Below are positions 40,826 to 49,956 of a stretch of 57,551 bases of DNA, one piece after another. The stretch comes from Scatosoma sp045650185. Its GTDB lineage: Bacteria; Bacillota; Clostridia; Christensenellales; Borkfalkiaceae. The DNA is taken from the NCBI GenBank assembly GCA_045650185.1, contig JAZRQY010000018.1, positions 1-57,551 on the forward strand, written 5' to 3'. Under the pieces are notes generated by a model. That model was not told the origin of the DNA. It saw only the letters and a list, made by a program, of their open reading frames with translations, and made no database searches. The position numbers and the translations under genes were made by a program. How positions within the stretch are numbered: the first letter of the stretch is position 1; each line of letters begins with the position of its first letter.

Positions 40826-43336
40826 ATGGAACACAAAACGAGGAAAAACTTCATTCTTATCGGCTTGACCGCCGCCTGCACGGCGTTGCTTACACTCGGG
40901 GCATCTATGATGCCCAATTTCAGCGTTTCCGATTTTATCACGACGAAAGCGGACGCATCACTTACCGCCGAGGCGACACAGGATACGCTGATCACCCCTA
41001 CCTCGTACGAGCAATATCTCCCTCTGCAAGCCCCTGCCGACGTTGCGGTATCCGACGACTTTACGGCGATTGCAGACGGAAACCTGATCTACGTATACAA
41101 TAAGGCGCGACAAGTTTATCGCACCTACGAGCATACCGCCAACACGACCGAGGATTTGAACGCAGTGGCGAACCTTGAATTCTCGCAAAACGGCGATCTG
41201 TACTTTATCGACGGCAACGCGCATATGTACGTGATTGAAAATTCTCTGCTTGCCTCGACGACTGCAGAGCTGGTCACGAAGGAAGACTTCCCCATGTTTT
41301 TCTGCAATGCGTTCGTTATCCACGGTAACGACCTGTATTTTGCAGTGAGCTCGGAGGCCTCCGCGCATCTTTCACGCACGGACGTCTTCGCCCCGAACGC
41401 AAGCACGGCGCAGTTGATTGTACGCAACATTTCCAAAGGCCCTGCGATTGCCTATTACGACGATGCGTTATATTACACGAACGGCAACGGCAATTTCCTC
41501 AACAAAATTTCGCTTGACGACGCTTCGCCCGCGCAGGAGCTGTGCGCATTCACGGTACCTATCTCCTCGCTAGCGGTCGGTGGCGACGAAATATTCATCA
41601 CGAACACCAACAACGAATTTTACGTCTACAACCGCATGACACTCCAAGGCTTGGCGTCCAACGTTCAGCCGTTGGATAAAGACGAAAGCGGTGGCTATAA
41701 AACCCTTTCTGCGCATGGCGATTACGTCTATGCCATCCGCGAACGCTCCGTTCGCCAATACGCCATCGGCAAGGGCTTTACGCAGTTTGAAATTGCGGCC
41801 AATTCCTCATCCACTCACCGTTTACAAAACGCTACGGATATGATTCTGCAGGAGAATAAGCTGTACGTTGCAGACAGCGGCAACAGCCGTATTTCCATCT
41901 ACGATACGGTAAATCGCAGCTATCAAACGGTAACTTTGCCCGCCCCTGCAAGCCACGTTGCGGCATACGGCAACACCGTGCTTGCGGCAGACGAAACGAC
42001 GGCTTGGCTGGTTGATTTATCCAACGCAGAAACGGTGCAGACCTTCCAAGGCTTTGACGGCAACGTCGCAGGCATCACGGCGATTTACGACCAGTATTAT
42101 CTTGCGACGACCAGCAACACCTATTACACCGTTTCCTTGCAACCGCTTGCAAGCGAAGATGGTCCGACAATTGCCCCTGCCTACGAATGGCAACTGTCCG
42201 ACGGCGTACGCAAAGCAAACGGCATTTCGCCTTCGCACCTCACCAGCGACGTCTACGGCAACTTCTACGTAATTGCAGGCAACAACGTGCATAAGTTCAC
42301 GGAAGAGGAGTTACTTCTCCCGACCGCGCTCGGCAAGGAAATCCTCTCTCAGCTCCCTGCGCAACCGGAAAAAATCATCGTTGACTTAAACGAGAACGTA
42401 TACGTTTTAAAGGACAGGCAGGCGCACGTGTACGCGTATACGGCAAGTACGGACGTTTACGCAGATACAGCCAATATCGTTTCCCTCTCTGCCCAGCTGG
42501 TGTACGGACAAACGGAAACGACCCCTATCAACGCCTTAGCCTTCAACGTATACGAAAATACGGCATACGTTTTATACGATGGGAACTTAGTCACATCCAC
42601 CCCTCGCCTGAACCTGCCCACCGTGCAAGAGATATCCACAAACGGTATCGAGCAGCCGATCTTTGCCGAAGGCAACGCAGAATTCAAAGTAGTAGAAACC
42701 AAGGAAAACGCTTTCCTGATCAAATTCGACTTACAGCAATTATACAATCAACACGTCGCGCAGAGCGTACAAAACTTCCCCTATCTTTCGCACGGACGGG
42801 ATACGAGCTCGCACGTAGCGCTGATGCTTGGGCAATCGGGTGAATATTCGGTGCTTGCGATCTTCGACAAAGAAACGCACACCTACTCGAACTACCTGAC
42901 AAAGAGCCGCTACTACGTGCAAGAAAAATCGGAGAGCGAATACCTCGTACAATACGATGAAACGCAGATAAAAACGGGGTATTTAACCAACGCCCTGCCC
43001 TTGTACAAGTACCCATATTTGACCAATTTATTGCGTGTTAGCGGCATGGAAAAGAACAAAGCCGTTCGCATAGTAGGCGAAATCAACCAGCTGGACTATG
43101 ATTATTACAAAATCGAGATTGAGGACGAGGAAGGCAACCTGCTGACGGGGTTTATTCCAAAGTCATACGTAACCTTCTTCGACGGTTCTCCAAAGCCCAG
43201 CGAAACGCACACCTATGGTGAGCAACTCGCAGACGAAGAATCGATTAGGCGTTTGACCTATCTATTGCTTGGCGCGGCGGCGCTCTGCGTACTGGTCGAT
43301 TTGCTACTCCTGAAACGCAAACCCAAGGACGAATAA
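40826..43336 (+). CDS. Large exported beta-propeller/SH3-like membrane-anchored protein
   Basis: The 836-residue protein has an N-terminal hydrophobic signal or anchor (residues about 8-28), a long beta-rich region with repeated LYVADSGNSRISIYD-like and VYVYDRM-like units typical of NHL/WD-type propellers (residues about 70-560), an SH3-like region with LPLYKYPYLTNLLRVSG (near 725-790), and a C-terminal membrane helix (near 805-825) with a KRKPKDE tail. The layout (signal, beta domain, C-terminal helix, basic tail) matches the smaller protein at 38548. It lacks a ribosome site and appears leaderless. Function unknown; an outer-face sensor or wall-binding role is possible. Confidence 0.8.
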   Translation: MEHKTRKNFILIGLTAACTALLTLGASMMPNFSVSDFITTKADASLTAEATQDTLITPTSYEQYLPLQAPADVAVSDDFTAIADGNLIYVYNKARQVYRTYEHTANTTEDLNAVANLEFSQNGDLYFIDGNAHMYVIENSLLASTTAELVTKEDFPMFFCNAFVIHGNDLYFAVSSEASAHLSRTDVFAPNASTAQLIVRNISKGPAIAYYDDALYYTNGNGNFLNKISLDDASPAQELCAFTVPISSLAVGGDEIFITNTNNEFYVYNRMTLQGLASNVQPLDKDESGGYKTLSAHGDYVYAIRERSVRQYAIGKGFTQFEIAANSSSTHRLQNATDMILQENKLYVADSGNSRISIYDTVNRSYQTVTLPAPASHVAAYGNTVLAADETTAWLVDLSNAETVQTFQGFDGNVAGITAIYDQYYLATTSNTYYTVSLQPLASEDGPTIAPAYEWQLSDGVRKANGISPSHLTSDVYGNFYVIAGNNVHKFTEEELLLPTALGKEILSQLPAQPEKIIVDLNENVYVLKDRQAHVYAYTASTDVYADTANIVSLSAQLVYGQTETTPINALAFNVYENTAYVLYDGNLVTSTPRLNLPTVQEISTNGIEQPIFAEGNAEFKVVETKENAFLIKFDLQQLYNQHVAQSVQNFPYLSHGRDTSSHVALMLGQSGEYSVLAIFDKETHTYSNYLTKSRYYVQEKSESEYLVQYDETQIKTGYLTNALPLYKYPYLTNLLRVSGMEKNKAVRIVGEINQLDYDYYKIEIEDEEGNLLTGFIPKSYVTFFDGSPKPSETHTYGEQLADEESIRRLTYLLLGAAALCVLVDLLLLKRKPKDE

Positions 43337-43341
43337 TAACA

Positions 43342-43374
43342 AAAAAACAGCCTTACAAAAAGGCTGTTTTTTTT
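43342..43374 (+). terminator. Terminator of the propeller gene
   Basis: AAAAAACAGCCTT and AAGGCTGTTTTTTTT form the stem and T tract. Confidence 0.9.
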
Positions 43375-43375
43375 G

Positions 43376-43650
43376 CGTGAATTGCCCTTCCCTGTCATTC
43401 TGAACGAAGTGAAGAATCTCATAGAAAGTGAATTGAAACAAAGTTTCGTGAATTGCCATTCGGCGTGAATTGACCGCTGAGTAGCGTTCGTGAATTGCAA
43501 GGCGCTGCCTTGCGTTATGAAAAAAAATTTTAATACTTCCGCAACGATTGCCTTAGGCAATCAATTCACGTTTTGCCGCGCAAAACAATTCACGCATACG
43601 CAGTATGCAATTCACGAAAACCCTACGGTTTTCAATTCACTTTTTTGCAA
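43376..43650. repeat. Palindromic hairpin array E (GTGAATTG left, CAATTCAC right)
   Basis: This is the clearest array. Five GTGAATTG connectors on the left separate units such as GAAACAAAGTTTC, GCCATTCGGC and GCAAGGCGCTGCCTTGC. The centre is CGTTATGAAAAAAAATTTTA...CTTCCGCAACG. Four CAATTCAC connectors on the right separate GATTGCCTTAGGCAATC, GTTTTGCCGCGCAAAAC, GCATACGCAGTATGC and GAAAACCCTACGGTTTTC. It also contains CATTCTGAACGAAGTGAAG, a phrase repeated in array F. Confidence 0.85.
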
Positions 43651-43655
43651 CGCAA

Positions 43656-43692
43656 AAAAAGCCCACCGTTTTCACGGTAGGCTTTTTATCTT
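43656..43692 (-). terminator. Terminator of the sugar ATPase gene
   Basis: AAAAAGCC-C-ACCG pairs with CGGT-A-GGCTTTTT (one mismatch), with T or A tracts on both sides. Confidence 0.75.
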
Positions 43693-43704
43693 TATCGAAA
43701 AAGA

Positions 43705-45111
43705 TTATTCTTCTTCAGCAGGAGCTTCTACTTCTTCAGCGGGAGCTTCTTCAGCAGCCGCTTCAGCAGCAGCCGCCGCAGCAGCAGCCTGTTCTGCTCT
43801 CTTAGCAGCCTTAGCGTCCTTTCTCATCTGCGCCTTCATTTCTTTGGTGATTACGCGCGCAGCGTTAATTTTTTCACGCATTTCCTGAGGTGTAGGAGGC
43901 ACGAAGGAAGAACCTTCAGCGTTTTCTTCGATTACCTCATAGCCAGCATCTCTTTCGAGCATCGTTGCTTCCGTTTCGCCGTCGAACATATGGATATGGT
44001 CAGCGTCGAAGGAGAGCGCAACAACGTCCTTCAAGGAAACGATTGCACGGTTAGAAATTCTTGCGATCATCTGCGTGGAGTTGTCAACAACGGAGCTTTC
44101 CTTTCCGTCGTAATCCAATTCACAGTAAACCTGCGTTTCAGCACCGAGCTTTTCGATAACCTCGATTCTTGCATTAATCACAGTTTCAGGGTGAGCGGTA
44201 ATGAATGCTTCATCATAGTGAATATCTTCAGGACGAACGCCGAGGGTAACAGCCTTATCGGTGTTGAGATACTCGTCGATGTTCTTAATTCTTGCAACGA
44301 AGGATTCAGGCAACTTAATCTTGTTGTTACCAACGAAAGTAACGTATACGCCGTCATCTTCTTTAACGAGCTTAGAATTCTTGAAGAAGTTCATCTGAGG
44401 GGTACCGATGAAACCTGCAACGAAGAGGTTGATGGGATAATCGTAGAGGTTCTGAGGGGTATCAACCTGCTGCATGAAACCGTCCTTCATAACAACGATA
44501 CGCGTACCCATGGTCATAGCTTCTACCTGGTCGTGGGTAACGTAGATGAAGGTGGTAGCAAGTCTTGCGTGGAGCTTAGAAATTTCCGTTCTCATGGAAG
44601 CACGCAATTTTGCGTCCAAGTTGGAAAGGGGTTCGTCCAAAAGGAATACTTTGGGTTCACGAACGATGGTACGGCCGAGCGCAACACGCTGTCTTTGACC
44701 ACCGGACAGAGCCTTAGGTTTACGGGTAAGGTAATCGGTGATACCAAGGATTTCAGCCGCAGCCTTAACCTTCTGGTCGATGATATCCTTGTGTACTTTA
44801 CGAAGCTTCAAACCGAACGCCATGTTGTCATAAACGGTCATGTGGGGGTACAGAGCGTAGTTCTGGAATACCATGGCGATATCTCTGTCCTTAGGAACGA
44901 CGTCGTTCATAAGCTTACCGTCGATGTACAGTTCACCCGAAGAAATTTCTTCAAGGCCTGCAATCATACGAAGGGTGGTAGACTTACCGCAACCGGAAGG
45001 GCCTACCAAAACGATGAATTCCTTATCTCTGATATCGAGACAGAAATTGAAAACAGCCTGTACACCGGAAGGGTATACTTTGTTAATGCCTTTCAGCAAA
45101 AGTCCTGACAT
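43705..45111 (-). CDS. msmX: MsmX/UgpC-type carbohydrate ABC transporter ATPase with an acidic/alanine tail
   Basis: The 468-residue protein energises carbohydrate ABC importers. Residues 1-370 are a normal MsmX/MalK-like ATPase: Walker A GPSGCGKST, Q-loop MVFQNYALYPHMTV, signature LSGGQRQRV, Walker B VFLLDEPLSNLDAKLR, and two OB-like regulatory folds with LGVRPEDIHYD. A further roughly 80 residues form an unusual tail, first basic (KEMKAQMRKDAKAAKRAE) then alanine/glutamate repeats. No permease or binding protein is adjacent, consistent with a shared ATPase. The ATG at 45111 has GGAGG 9 bp upstream. Confidence 0.92.
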   Translation of the reverse strand: MSGLLLKGINKVYPSGVQAVFNFCLDIRDKEFIVLVGPSGCGKSTTLRMIAGLEEISSGELYIDGKLMNDVVPKDRDIAMVFQNYALYPHMTVYDNMAFGLKLRKVHKDIIDQKVKAAAEILGITDYLTRKPKALSGGQRQRVALGRTIVREPKVFLLDEPLSNLDAKLRASMRTEISKLHARLATTFIYVTHDQVEAMTMGTRIVVMKDGFMQQVDTPQNLYDYPINLFVAGFIGTPQMNFFKNSKLVKEDDGVYVTFVGNNKIKLPESFVARIKNIDEYLNTDKAVTLGVRPEDIHYDEAFITAHPETVINARIEVIEKLGAETQVYCELDYDGKESSVVDNSTQMIARISNRAIVSLKDVVALSFDADHIHMFDGETEATMLERDAGYEVIEENAEGSSFVPPTPQEMREKINAARVITKEMKAQMRKDAKAAKRAEQAAAAAAAAEAAAEEAPAEEVEAPAEEE

Positions 45112-45153
45112 AATCTTTTCCTCCAAAGATTGATAATTTTATTCGATAGTAAT

Positions 45154-45182
45154 ATTTTACTATATTTTCAAAAAAAACACAA
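45154..45182 (-). promoter_or_regulatory. Promoter of the sugar ATPase gene
   Basis: On the minus strand TTGTGT (complement of 45177-45182), 17 bp and TAAAAT (complement of 45154-45159). Confidence 0.5.
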
Positions 45183-45295
45183 TAGGCAATTTTGACAAAC
45201 TTGTCCGCTGGTATTGTATACATTGCACAAAAGACGCACCGTTTCTTGGGAGAGGGTTTTCCCCTGCCTCTGCCTTGTAGGGAGAGGGTTCTCCC

Positions 45296-45455
45296 CTCTC
45301 GTGAAAGTGAATCGCCGTTTCTTGTCATTCTGAACGTAGTGAAGAATCTCCCTTCCCACAACTTCGCCGCAAGGCGAAACTTCACTTGGGGCAATCGTCC
45401 CAAACTTCACTGCGTAGCAACTTCCCTTTTGCCTTAAGGCAAAAACTTCACCGAT
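45296..45455. repeat. Palindromic hairpin array F (AACTTCAC connectors)
   Basis: The right arm has TCGCCGCAAGGCGA, TTGGGGCAATCGTCCCAA, GCGTAGC and TTTTGCCTTAAGGCAAAA joined by AACTTCAC. The left part has GTGAATCG and the phrase CATTCTGAACGTAGTGAAG. It ends right at the stop codon of the leucine-rich-repeat gene, and its last hairpin may act as that gene's terminator. Confidence 0.75.
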
Positions 45456-45457
45456 TT

Positions 45458-48400
45458 TCACCCTGCATAATTATACGTGATCGTATAATTGCATATGTTA
45501 GAAACCCAAGCATAGTCTTTGGTTATCGACTCCCATTGTTCTTCTGTCCCACGGTAATAAATATTCGTCAAGCGATTGCAACCATAGAACGCATAATTAC
45601 CAATCGAAGTTACGCTGTCGCCGATGACCACGCTCGTCAAGTTTATGCAATCACGAAACTCAGAAAAACCAATAGAAGTTACTCCGTCGCCGATTACCAC
45701 GTCCATTAAATTATAGCAACCTTCGAACGCATAAGAACCAATCAAGGTTACGCTATCTGGTATCACTACACTCGTTAATCCGTCGCAATTATAGAACGCA
45801 GAATCGCCAATCGAGGTTACACTGTCGGGGATTACAACGCTCGTCAAGCTATGGCAACCAGAGAACGCCCAATCACCAATCGAAATGACACTGTCAGGGA
45901 TTTCCACGCTCGTCAAGCTATGGCAACCATAGAACGCATCAGAACCAATCGAAGTTACGCTGTCGGGGATCACCACACTCGTCAAGCTACTGCAATTATC
46001 GAACGCATAATTACCAATCGTAGTGACGCTGTCGGGGATTACAACGCTCGTCAAACTATGGCAAGACCAGAATGCATAATCAGCAATACTTTCCCCCGAG
46101 GTAATTATCACCGTTTGTAATTTCGCTTTAGGCAAATGAAAAATTGCAAATACGGGACAAGTCGCATCAGTCAAATTGTCACAACCATAGAAAGCCTTAT
46201 CGCCAATCGAGGTTACACTATCGCCGATTACCACACTCGTCAAGCCGCTGCAACCACGGAACGCCTCATAACCAATCGAGGTTACACTATCGGGGATTAC
46301 TACACTTATCAAGCTGCTGCAATCCTTGAATGCATAATCACCAATCGAAGCGCCGCCCGTAATCGTTACCGTTGTCAAAGAGGTAGGAACATAACTGCTA
46401 TTATACGAATAACTGCTTGCCCCAAAGATATAACCAAAGTGGGTATCAATCGTTCCACCATTCCTCCACCCAATAAACGGTAAAGTTATTTCCGCCAAGT
46501 TGTTGCAACCAGAGAAGGCAGAAAAACCAATCGTAGTTACACTATCGGGAATTACCTCGCCCGTCAAGGCCGTACAGCCAGAGAACGCCTCTTTACCAAT
46601 CGTGGTTACACTATCGGGGATTTCAATACTCTTCAAGCGGCTACAATTATAGAAGGCCTTATCCCCAATCGAGGTTACGCCATTGGGGAGTACCACGCTA
46701 ACCAAAGCAGGGCAATAATTGAAAAGCTCATTACTAATCACCGTCACACCATCGGGAATGGTCATATTCGTCAAGAGAATACAACCACTAAACGCACCAT
46801 CCCCAATCGTGGTTACACCGTCAGGAATTTGCAGGCTGGTCAAGCCCTTACAACTACCAAAAGCTCCCTTACCAATCGTGGTTACACCATTAGGGATTTC
46901 GATATTCGTCAAACCGCTACAGCTTGTGAATGCATACTCACCAATCGAGGTTACGCTGTCGGGAATATTGATACTCGTTAAACCATCACAGCCAGAGAAC
47001 GCACGATTAGGAATGCAGGTGATGCCGTCAAGAATCGTTACCTCTCTTAAACTTGCAGGAACGGTGCCGAATATGTATGCAAGCTGCGTATCGATTGTTC
47101 CATCCCGCGTTGCGCCTACGAACGGCAAGGTGATTGCCGTCAATCGAGTGCAATTAGAGAATATCATACTGCCAATGGACGTTAAGCCGCTCCCGATGAC
47201 CACACTTGTTAAAGCCTTACAGAATCGGAACGCTTCTTTATCAATCGTGCTTACGCTGTCAGGAATCGCCAAGCTGGTTAATTTTTCACATTCATAGAAT
47301 GCGCGCTCACCAATCGAAACCAAACCGTTGCCAAACACCACGCTGGTTAACCCCTCGCAACAAAGGAAGGCATAATTGCCAATCGTAGCCACACTATCAG
47401 GGATTACAACGGTAGTCAAGGCATTACAATAACTAAACGCATTTTCACCAATCGAGATTACACCGTTGCCGATGACTACACTTGCCAAACTGCTACAACA
47501 ATAGAATGCCTTATAACCAATCGAAGTCACGCAATCAGGCACGACAATCTCCGTAAGCGTTTCATCCTTTACGCCCGTAATCTCACAAGTGGTTGCCGTA
47601 GACGTAAAGTTAAAATTGCTCATTTCCTCTTTCAAAACGAACTTTGCCGTTATGTTTTTATCCACCGTGAGCGTATACGTGTCGTCCGTGAAAATCAATC
47701 CCTCGTCGCTATACCAACCGATAAATTCATAACCCAAATAGGGATTTGACGTTATCGTTATCTCTTTTCCGTATCTATAAGTACCACCGTTTGTAATAGC
47801 GCCGACGTTAGAATCGTCTATGGAGAGCGTATAGGTATCTCTCGTATAATATACACTTAATACAAGACCGCCATCGCCGTTGATATTTCCACTTACCTCA
47901 CCCAAGCTTGCATTGTAAGTAAAGTGTTCATAGCGCTCCGTTTCAGCGTAAGCCATCGTATCCGTTTCGCCTTTCAATTCCACCGTTTCATACGGCGTAT
48001 AATTATCATCGTCGATATTCTGCCAATAGTAGACAACCGTATATTGGGTGTCTTTGTTTGCAGACCATTTTGCCGTGTAGGTGACGTCTTTTTCTGCCTT
48101 GAACGTAAATTCTTCCGTTTCGCATACAAGTGCTTCGCCGTCATACCAACCAAGCCAAGTATACCCTGCGTTGGTGGTTGCAGTTAAAGTGATTTGCTTG
48201 TCAAACTTGTACGTGCCACCTGCCGTGACCGTACCTGCTTTCGTATTATTTCTCTCCGTAGAAATTACATACTTATCACGCGTGTAATATACACTCAAAA
48301 CAAGGCTACCGTTTCCGTCAATATTGCCGCTTACCGTACCCATATCTTTATTATAGGTAAAGTGCGCATACACTTTAATTTCAGCGTTTACCGTCGTATC

Positions 48401-49783
48401 CGTTTCGCCTTCAAGCTCTACCGTTTCGTGCGGCGTGTAGTTATCATCTTCAATATTTTGCCAGTAGTAAATTACCGTATATTTCGTATCGGTATTTGCA
48501 GACCAGCTTGCCGTAATGGTCGTATTTTGCGTAATCGCTTGCGTAAAATCGTAATCCCAACCTGCGAAGGTGTAGCCCACTTTCGTCGTGGTCGGCTCGG
48601 TTGCAAGATAGCCTTCTTCCACCTTTTGGGCGGCAACCGCCGTACCACCATTTACGTCAAAGGTCACGTCATACATAGGACGACGACGAATGGTCACCGT
48701 AAACAGTTTTATGTCGTTGCCAATCGTTTCCAATACGTAAAACGTATTGTCGCCACTTTCCAAGTCCACCGTTTTGCTTTTAATAGGCGTATTGCAATCC
48801 TTATTATCGTCTACTATATAGGTTGCGTTGCCCTTCACCGTCACTTCGTCTATGAAGGAAAAATCCGTGGTGGCGTTGCTAACTACGCCGTAAACGCTTG
48901 CGCCCTCTACAGTAAGCGTGTTGAACAAAATACCCGTTTCCTCTTGGAGTACGTAACCGCAAACGGTACAGATTTGGGGCGTGGTTGCCGTAGCAGGCGC
49001 ACCTGCCACGTGCTTTCCCTCGCCGTCCTTGTCACCGCATTCGCATTCGTGCCAATGGTAGGTTGCATTGCTCGTCCACGTTTCTGCGTGTTCGTGAGGG
49101 AGCTTGTTGACAGGCTCCGTTTTCGTTGTCGTTTTGCAAACCGTACAAGTATAGGTCGTTTCGCCTTCTTCCGTGCAGGTCGGGGCTTTCGTTTCTTCGC
49201 CCTTATCCCAAGTGTGTACGCCCGTCGCAGGAATTTCTTCGTAGGTCGAATACTCGCAACGGCTACACGTTTCGTATGCTTCCCAACCCTTCTCGGTACA
49301 AGTTGCCTCTTGCGCATTGTGCTGTATTTTGTCGTGCGTCAACGCAGGTACGTCTTCCGTATAGGTTGCCGTTTTACATATCGTACACGTAAACGTTTTT
49401 ACGCCTTTTTCCGTACAAGTCGGCTCGGTGGTTACTTTGCCGTCATCCCAAGTATGTACGCCCGTTGCAGGGATTTCTTCGTACGTGGAATAGCCGCAAC
49501 CCTCTCTTTTACAGGTTACGTATTCTTCCCAACCGATTTCCGTACAAGTCGGCGCTTTTGCCTCGTGCGTCTTTTCGTCGTGACCGAGCGCAGGGATTTC
49601 TTCCGTGTACGTATCAGCGCAAGCGCAGGTATAGGTTTTTACACCTTTTTCCTCGCAAGTGGCTTCCGTCGTCGTTTCTACCGTATATTCATGCTCGTGC
49701 GGTTGTTCGCACGCAGAAAATCCGAATGCGCACGAAACCACCGCCGCAATCGCAAGAATAAAAGTTAAAAATTTCTTTTTCAT
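45458..49783 (-). CDS. BspA-like leucine-rich-repeat lipoprotein, 1441 aa
   Basis: The lipobox FSAC (Cys about 25) marks a lipoprotein. Residues about 30-280 hold five cysteine-rich units (ATCTEKG...YTCTVCK pattern with CxxC pairs). Residues about 360-730 hold InlB/Listeria-Bacteroides repeats (GYTFAGWDYDF, YTVVYYWQNIDDDNYTP twice). Residues about 745-1420 hold roughly 27 BspA-type units of 23 residues (consensus CxxLTSVVIPDSVTSIGDYAF). The tail YRGTEEQWESITKDY is typical of the family. AGGAGAG precedes the ATG. It is a cell-surface protein, probably binding host or bacterial ligands. The 69-bp DNA units are very alike, so copy number is likely to vary between strains. Confidence 0.92.
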   Translation of the reverse strand: MKKKFLTFILAIAAVVSCAFGFSACEQPHEHEYTVETTTEATCEEKGVKTYTCACADTYTEEIPALGHDEKTHEAKAPTCTEIGWEEYVTCKREGCGYSTYEEIPATGVHTWDDGKVTTEPTCTEKGVKTFTCTICKTATYTEDVPALTHDKIQHNAQEATCTEKGWEAYETCSRCEYSTYEEIPATGVHTWDKGEETKAPTCTEEGETTYTCTVCKTTTKTEPVNKLPHEHAETWTSNATYHWHECECGDKDGEGKHVAGAPATATTPQICTVCGYVLQEETGILFNTLTVEGASVYGVVSNATTDFSFIDEVTVKGNATYIVDDNKDCNTPIKSKTVDLESGDNTFYVLETIGNDIKLFTVTIRRRPMYDVTFDVNGGTAVAAQKVEEGYLATEPTTTKVGYTFAGWDYDFTQAITQNTTITASWSANTDTKYTVIYYWQNIEDDNYTPHETVELEGETDTTVNAEIKVYAHFTYNKDMGTVSGNIDGNGSLVLSVYYTRDKYVISTERNNTKAGTVTAGGTYKFDKQITLTATTNAGYTWLGWYDGEALVCETEEFTFKAEKDVTYTAKWSANKDTQYTVVYYWQNIDDDNYTPYETVELKGETDTMAYAETERYEHFTYNASLGEVSGNINGDGGLVLSVYYTRDTYTLSIDDSNVGAITNGGTYRYGKEITITSNPYLGYEFIGWYSDEGLIFTDDTYTLTVDKNITAKFVLKEEMSNFNFTSTATTCEITGVKDETLTEIVVPDCVTSIGYKAFYCCSSLASVVIGNGVISIGENAFSYCNALTTVVIPDSVATIGNYAFLCCEGLTSVVFGNGLVSIGERAFYECEKLTSLAIPDSVSTIDKEAFRFCKALTSVVIGSGLTSIGSMIFSNCTRLTAITLPFVGATRDGTIDTQLAYIFGTVPASLREVTILDGITCIPNRAFSGCDGLTSINIPDSVTSIGEYAFTSCSGLTNIEIPNGVTTIGKGAFGSCKGLTSLQIPDGVTTIGDGAFSGCILLTNMTIPDGVTVISNELFNYCPALVSVVLPNGVTSIGDKAFYNCSRLKSIEIPDSVTTIGKEAFSGCTALTGEVIPDSVTTIGFSAFSGCNNLAEITLPFIGWRNGGTIDTHFGYIFGASSYSYNSSYVPTSLTTVTITGGASIGDYAFKDCSSLISVVIPDSVTSIGYEAFRGCSGLTSVVIGDSVTSIGDKAFYGCDNLTDATCPVFAIFHLPKAKLQTVIITSGESIADYAFWSCHSLTSVVIPDSVTTIGNYAFDNCSSLTSVVIPDSVTSIGSDAFYGCHSLTSVEIPDSVISIGDWAFSGCHSLTSVVIPDSVTSIGDSAFYNCDGLTSVVIPDSVTLIGSYAFEGCYNLMDVVIGDGVTSIGFSEFRDCINLTSVVIGDSVTSIGNYAFYGCNRLTNIYYRGTEEQWESITKDYAWVSNICNYTITYNYAG

Positions 49784-49795
49784 TAGTACTCTCCT

Positions 49796-49945
49796 AATTC
49801 CAAATCATTCCACAACGCTTGCCAGTGGCAAGCATATCGAATTTTCCTTTGGAAAATATATCGCGCCGAAGGCATATCGAGCTGACAGGCATATCGCGAT
49901 TTGCACAGCAAATCATTTCAGCGCAACGCCGTATTGCGTAGCATA
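49796..49945. repeat. Palindromic hairpin array G (CATATCG connectors)
   Basis: Units such as GCTTGCCAGTGGCAAGC, AATTTTCCTTTGGAAAAT, GCGCCGAAGGC and CGATTTGCACAGCAAATC are joined by CATATCGA or CATATCGC. A longer shared half is repeated almost exactly in array H. Confidence 0.75.
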
Positions 49946-49956
49946 TTCATCATTTT

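Noticed and set aside
43376..43650. Repeated octamers at roughly regular spacing as a CRISPR array
   Set aside because: The repeats are only 8 bp, flip to their reverse complement at the centre, and the intervals are palindromes, not unique spacers; no cas genes.
46100..47560. Regular 69-bp DNA repeats that could suggest a CRISPR or satellite
   Set aside because: They are in frame with 23-residue leucine-rich units of a protein with a good start and end; no spacer structure.
48194..49768. Long plus-strand open frame of 524 codons
   Set aside because: It lies antisense to the 1441-residue leucine-rich-repeat gene, whose signal peptide, domains and ribosome site are convincing; the antisense product is basic and low-complexity with no family features.
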